DNA of 16,094 bases from an uncultured Methanomassiliicoccales archaeon (GTDB taxonomy: Archaea > Thermoplasmatota > Thermoplasmata > SG8-5), in assembly GCA_938004075.1 (NCBI GenBank), contig CALKWP010000167.1, forward strand, positions 1 through 16,094. The letters are read 5' to 3'. Both the position numbers and the translations under genes were made by a program. Below, piece by piece: positions 13,599 through 16,094 of the stretch. The notes beneath the pieces are model-generated. The model had not been told where the DNA came from. It made no database searches and saw only the letters and a program-made list of their open reading frames with translations. Every line of letters starts with the position of its first letter. Positions within the stretch are counted from its first letter, which is position 1.

Positions 13599-14524
13599 TC
13601 CAGCACCCCCGTCACAAGCCCGATGAGGGCCATCCTGGTCGGAACGCCGTAGAACGCCTGCTTGAAGTAAGCTGCGTACGGTGTTTCATCCACGTCCGGG
13701 TCGATCTCGTGGACTCTTGGTAGCGGATGCATCACTATCGCGCCTTTCTTGGCCTTCTCCAGAAGAGCGGCATTGACCTTGAATACATCAGCGACTTTCT
13801 GGTATTCCGCGGCGTCCGGGAATCTCTCCCTCTGGATCCTGGTCACATAAATCACATCGGCATCGCTGACGACTTCCTCGAGGGTACTGGCCCTCTGAGT
13901 TTTCGCGCCCATCTGCTGGGCAAGGTCCAAAACTTCCGATGGCATCTGCAGCGATGGCGGCGCGACGAATGTGATATCCGCATCGTACTTTGCCAGTGCG
14001 TATGTGAGCGAGTGAACTGTCCGACCGTATTTCAGGTCTCCAACAAGCGCGATCTTCCTGCCGTCAATCTTGCCGGTCTCCCTGCGAATCGTGAGAAGGT
14101 CAAGAAGCGTCTGGGTGGGATGCTGGCCTGCGCCATCGCCCGCATTGATTACCGGCACATCCGAGAACCTGGAAGCCAGCCTCGCGGAGCCTTCCTGGGG
14201 ATGCCGAAGCACTATCAGGTCGGAATAAGCCGAAGCCATGCGTATCGTATCCGCAAGTGTCTCTCCCTTTTTGACGGAGGTGCCGCCGGGGTCAGCGAAT
14301 CCCAGGAATCTGCCTCCCAGCCTGAGGATTGCGCTCTCGAAGCTTAGCCTTGTTCGGGTACTGGGTTCAAAAAACAGCGTGGCGAGAATCTTGCCTTTCA
14401 TCAGGCTGCTGGATTTCTCCCCTCTGGCAATGGGTATCATGTCATCCGCTAAGTCCAGAATATGGTCGATATCTTCCCTGTCAAGCTCCCGGGCGGAGAC
14501 TATGTGCGCTCCCTTGAAGTTCAT
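13595..14524 (-). CDS. pyrB: Aspartate carbamoyltransferase catalytic chain
   Basis: A 309-residue enzyme that condenses carbamoyl phosphate with aspartate, the committed step of pyrimidine synthesis. The carbamoyl-phosphate loop FFEPSTRTRLSFE spans residues 51-63 (STRTR at 55-59), the loop with the second essential lysine is GTSVKKGETLADT, HPTQTLLDLLTI begins at 135, and HPLPRVHEID and YFKQAFYGV lie near the C-terminus. All catalytic motifs are present and the length is typical. No ribosome site precedes the ATG; with TATA-like sequence just upstream, a leaderless or very short leader is likely. It is divergent from purM across a 335-nt region, which may allow joint control of pyrimidine and purine synthesis. 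Confidence 0.97.
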   Translation of the reverse strand: MNFKGAHIVSARELDREDIDHILDLADDMIPIARGEKSSSLMKGKILATLFFEPSTRTRLSFESAILRLGGRFLGFADPGGTSVKKGETLADTIRMASAYSDLIVLRHPQEGSARLASRFSDVPVINAGDGAGQHPTQTLLDLLTIRRETGKIDGRKIALVGDLKYGRTVHSLTYALAKYDADITFVAPPSLQMPSEVLDLAQQMGAKTQRASTLEEVVSDADVIYVTRIQRERFPDAAEYQKVADVFKVNAALLEKAKKGAIVMHPLPRVHEIDPDVDETPYAAYFKQAFYGVPTRMALIGLVTGVLE

Positions 14525-14546
14525 GTTAACCGGGAAGCCACATAGG

Positions 14547-14564
14547 GGATATAGATTATAAGTT
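14547..14564 (-). promoter_or_regulatory. pyrB promoter, overlapping TATA-like boxes
   Basis: Two minus-strand candidates occur: CTATATCC at 14547-14554, centred 26.5 nt before the pyrB ATG as for a leaderless start, and AACTTATA at 14557-14564, which would give a leader of about 10 nt. The stretch 14547-14577 is markedly AT-rich. Confidence 0.5.
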
Positions 14565-14584
14565 TATCTATAATGGTTGCAATA

Positions 14585-14625
14585 GTCGAACGCAGCCAAT
14601 TGCTTAATCCCCCGCTGCGTTCGAC
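14585..14625. repeat. Perfect 12-bp inverted repeat
   Basis: GTCGAACGCAGC at 14585-14596 and GCTGCGTTCGAC at 14614-14625 are exact reverse complements around a 17-nt spacer. It is the strongest dyad I noticed in the window. As RNA it would form a stable stem on either strand. Confidence 0.85.
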
Positions 14626-14666
14626 CATGGTGCGGAACAATTCTGTAAACTAAATGCAGCACCATG
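14626..14666. repeat. Perfect 8-bp inverted repeat abutting the first
   Basis: CATGGTGC at 14626-14633 and GCACCATG at 14659-14666 are exact reverse complements with a 25-nt spacer. It starts on the base after the 12-bp dyad ends, so both stems could form side by side and stack. Confidence 0.7.
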
Positions 14667-14801
14667 CGGCTCGCAGCATTCTGCAAACAATTGGTGAACG
14701 CCGGAACAAAATATCCGCAATATGGAGGCGTTCGCCATGGGTAGTCAGTCTTCAAACATTTTCTCCCATCCCTTATGGCCGGCAATCGTCAGTCTGCAAA
14801 C
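14642..14801 (+). repeat. Four copies of a TCTGYAAAC-like direct repeat
   Basis: TCTGTAAAC at 14642-14650, TCTGCAAAC at 14680-14688, TCTTCAAAC at 14749-14757 and TCTGCAAAC at 14793-14801. The last two share a longer context (GTCAGTCT then CAAAC then ATT). Start-to-start spacings are 38, 69 and 44 nt. All are in the same orientation and confined to this intergenic region as far as I could see. Confidence 0.55.
14693..14736. repeat. 10-bp imperfect inverted repeat
   Basis: GGTGAACGCC at 14693-14702 pairs with GGCGTTCGCC at 14727-14736 with one T:G (wobble in RNA), spacer 24 nt. The core GAACGC/GCGTTC also occurs in the 12-bp dyad (CGAACGC and GCGTTCG), suggesting related sequence. Confidence 0.6.
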
Positions 14802-14815
14802 GATTAGATTGCCGG
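14779..14815. repeat. Nested inverted repeat next to the purM promoter
   Basis: Outer arms CCGGCAAT (14779-14786) and ATTGCCGG (14808-14815) are perfect 8-bp complements. Inner arms AATCGT (14784-14789) and ACGATT (14800-14805) are also complementary but share three bases with the outer pair, so CCGGC/GCCGG plus the inner stem with a small bulge is the likely fold. It ends 8 nt before the purM TATA-like sequence. Confidence 0.6.
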
Positions 14816-14822
14816 GGGAAAA

Positions 14823-14832
14823 CATTTATTTC
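14823..14832 (+). promoter_or_regulatory. Candidate TATA box for purM
   Basis: CATTTATTTC, centred about 32 nt before the purM ATG, predicts a start near 14854 and a leader of only about 6 nt. It is an imperfect match to the archaeal consensus. Confidence 0.4.
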
Positions 14833-14859
14833 ATCCCCCCCATTGACCTGCGGGAAACA

Positions 14860-15882
14860 ATGAAACTCACATATGCGGAAGCGGGCGTTGATATTGACCA
14901 GAAATCTGAAGCCATAGGCTCATTGGTGAAGATGCTAGGATTCACCAGGCAGGGCGTCGGAAAGAGAGTGGAGATGGACGGCGGATATGCCGGATTCATC
15001 GAGTTCGGCTCATACGCACTGGGCCTGTGCACCGACGGCGTCGGAACCAAGATACTGATAGCCAACGCGATGCGGAAGTGGGACACCATCGGCATCGACT
15101 GTGTGGCGATGAACGCGAACGACCTTGTTTGCGTCGGCGCGGAACCGCTGGCGTTTGTGGATTATATTGCAATTGACAAGCCGGACAATGAGCTGGCCAA
15201 GCAGATTGGCATCGGGCTCCAGGAAGGCGCAAAACAGGCGAACGTGTCGCTTGTCGGCGGGGAGTTTGCAATCCTCCCTCAGATGGTGAATGGCTTTGAC
15301 CTTGCAGGGACCTGCATGGGCTGGATAAAGAAGAGCAAGCTCATCACCGGGAAGAAAATCGCTGTAGGGGATGCCATTATCGGCGTGAAGAGCTCCGGCG
15401 TTCATTCGAATGGCCTTTCCCTCGCCCGCAAGGTCGTCGAGAAGAACGAGATGACTTTCGACGAGAAATTTGACCGGATCAGCAGGCCTATCGGGCTCGA
15501 ATTGCTGGAGCCGACAAAGATGTATGTCAAGGAGATGCTCCAGGTCGTCAGGCAGTGCGAGGTTCACGGTATGGCGCACATAACCGGCGGAGGGCTGAGA
15601 AACTTCATCCGGCTTCACCCGAACCGGGAATTCAGGATTGAGAAACCATTAGAGCCGCACAACATCTTCAAGATACTTCAGGAGATGGGCGACATCGAGG
15701 ACGAGGAGATGTACCAGACGTTCAACATGGGCATGGGAATGGCGATAATCCTGCCAGAGAAGCATGTCAAGAAAGCGCTGGAAATCATCAACAGGACCCA
15801 GGAGGCCCGAGTGGTCGGACACGTTCATGATGGCAAGGGCGTCTGCAATTCGGAGATCGGGCTGGAATACACCAGATACTGA
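14860..15882 (+). CDS. purM: Phosphoribosylformylglycinamidine cyclo-ligase (AIR synthetase)
   Basis: A 340-residue ATP-dependent enzyme that closes the imidazole ring of 5-aminoimidazole ribonucleotide in purine synthesis. The N-terminus MKLTYAEAGVDID is the family opening. Further landmarks are GLCTDGVGTK (55-64), NANDLVCVGAEPL, LVGGEFAILPQMV, KSSGVHSNGLSLAR, HGMAHITGGGLRNF and the closing FNMGMGM. Length and motif order match archaeal PurM. The frame is open upstream to an ATG at 14722, but the added 46 residues overlap the repeat-rich region and have no family counterpart, so the ATG at 14860 is used. The next gene starts 9 nt after its stop, implying co-transcription. It is divergent from pyrBI. 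Confidence 0.96.
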   Translation: MKLTYAEAGVDIDQKSEAIGSLVKMLGFTRQGVGKRVEMDGGYAGFIEFGSYALGLCTDGVGTKILIANAMRKWDTIGIDCVAMNANDLVCVGAEPLAFVDYIAIDKPDNELAKQIGIGLQEGAKQANVSLVGGEFAILPQMVNGFDLAGTCMGWIKKSKLITGKKIAVGDAIIGVKSSGVHSNGLSLARKVVEKNEMTFDEKFDRISRPIGLELLEPTKMYVKEMLQVVRQCEVHGMAHITGGGLRNFIRLHPNREFRIEKPLEPHNIFKILQEMGDIEDEEMYQTFNMGMGMAIILPEKHVKKALEIINRTQEARVVGHVHDGKGVCNSEIGLEYTRY

Positions 15883-15891
15883 GGCATTGGC

Positions 15892-16094
15892 ATGACAATT
15901 TACGAATTCGAAGGCAAGAGGCCGAAGATTGGAGCCGGTTGTTTCGTTTACCCGGAATCCACATTAATCGGGGATGTGACCATCGGAGAGGGCTGCTACA
16001 TTGGGCCAGGCGTGGTGATCAGGGGCGATTACGGCACCATAATCATCGGCGACCGGACCGCGGTAGAGGAGAATTGCACGCTTCACGCCCGGCC
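15892..16094 (+). CDS. Gamma-carbonic-anhydrase-like hexapeptide-repeat protein (partial, runs off the window)
   Basis: The first 67 residues of a left-handed beta-helix protein; the reading frame is open at the window end. It begins MTIYEFEGKRPKIGAG and shows hexapeptide turns LIGDVTIGEGCYIGPG, then VVIRGDYGTIIIGDRTAVEENC and LHARP in order. The conserved Arg and Asp of IRGDYG and the His of TLHA match the gamma-class carbonic anhydrase/PaaY/CaiE group, where histidines from adjacent subunits of a trimer bind the metal. The remaining metal ligands lie beyond the window, so catalysis cannot be judged. The ATG has GAGG 8 nt upstream, in the 9-nt gap after purM plus the end of its stop codon. 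A role as acetyltransferase-like protein is the alternative. Confidence 0.85.
   Translation, partial: MTIYEFEGKRPKIGAGCFVYPESTLIGDVTIGEGCYIGPGVVIRGDYGTIIIGDRTAVEENCTLHAR

Larger units (their letters stand above)
14525..14859. other. 335-nt non-coding divergent region between pyrB and purM
   Basis: I find no convincing coding frame or tRNA here. It holds the pyrB promoter at the left, the purM promoter at the right, and between them a dense set of inverted repeats (listed separately) and four copies of a TCTGYAAAC-like motif. Because both flanking genes are transcribed away from it, the hairpins cannot be ordinary terminators of annotated genes. It could be an operator region, an unannotated structured RNA gene, or a small palindromic repeat element; the sequence alone does not decide. 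Confidence 0.6.

Noticed and set aside
14642..14801. CRISPR-like array
   Set aside because: The repeats are only 9 bp, unevenly spaced (38, 69, 44 nt) and have no cas gene nearby.
14722..14859. N-terminal extension of purM from the ATG at 14722
   Set aside because: Family homology begins at 14860, and the extension overlaps the inverted repeats and the candidate promoter.

Overview
The window looks like chromosomal DNA from an uncultured archaeon, most likely a heterotrophic member of Thermoplasmatota (the lineage is an inference; the domain is well supported). The archaeal markers are an aRF1 release factor with NIKS and GGQ motifs, aspartate carbamoyltransferase with a separate zinc-binding regulatory chain (pyrB-pyrI), archaeal-type purM, and TATA boxes placed about 26 nt before several start codons. 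Gene packing is dense, with many 1-4 nt stop/start overlaps. I see no rRNA, tRNA, CRISPR array, insertion sequence or phage gene. The first 47 bases are not genomic: they are the end of an Illumina P7/index/read-2 adapter, so this is a contig end and the first gene is cut there artificially.

Layout. (1) 1-47 adapter. (2) 48-2172, minus strand: isocitrate/isopropylmalate-type dehydrogenase, then a WalJ/YycJ-type metallo-beta-lactamase-fold hydrolase, then a DUF2148-type ferredoxin-domain protein truncated by the adapter; probably one operon. (3) 2300-2857, plus strand: MntP-type manganese exporter, whose stop codon overlaps the stop of the facing gene. (4) 2854-5493, minus: TPR protein and acyl-CoA dehydrogenase. 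(5) 5574-10022, minus: isochorismatase-family hydrolase, a thioredoxin-reductase-like flavoprotein without the redox CxxC, an RlmN-like radical SAM protein without the usual N-terminal domain, a guanine-deaminase-like cytidine-deaminase-fold enzyme with its own promoter, tRNA-dihydrouridine synthase, a tiny Ile-rich membrane protein, and an ArsC/LMW-phosphatase-family protein that appears to start at CTG. (6) 10149-14524, minus: argS, aRF1, pyrI, pyrB in tight succession. (7) 14525-14859: a 335-nt non-coding divergent region rich in inverted and direct repeats. (8) 14860-16094, plus: purM followed by a gamma-carbonic-anhydrase-like hexapeptide protein cut by the window end.

Most genes are housekeeping: pyrimidine and purine synthesis, translation, RNA modification and central carbon metabolism. 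The parts most worth a second look are the structured pyrB-purM intergenic region, the overlapping hydrolase/flavoprotein/RlmN-like trio, and the ArsC gene whose catalytic cysteine is only encoded if translation begins at a non-standard CTG overlapping the upstream stop codon. I found no clear new multi-gene defence or mobile system.
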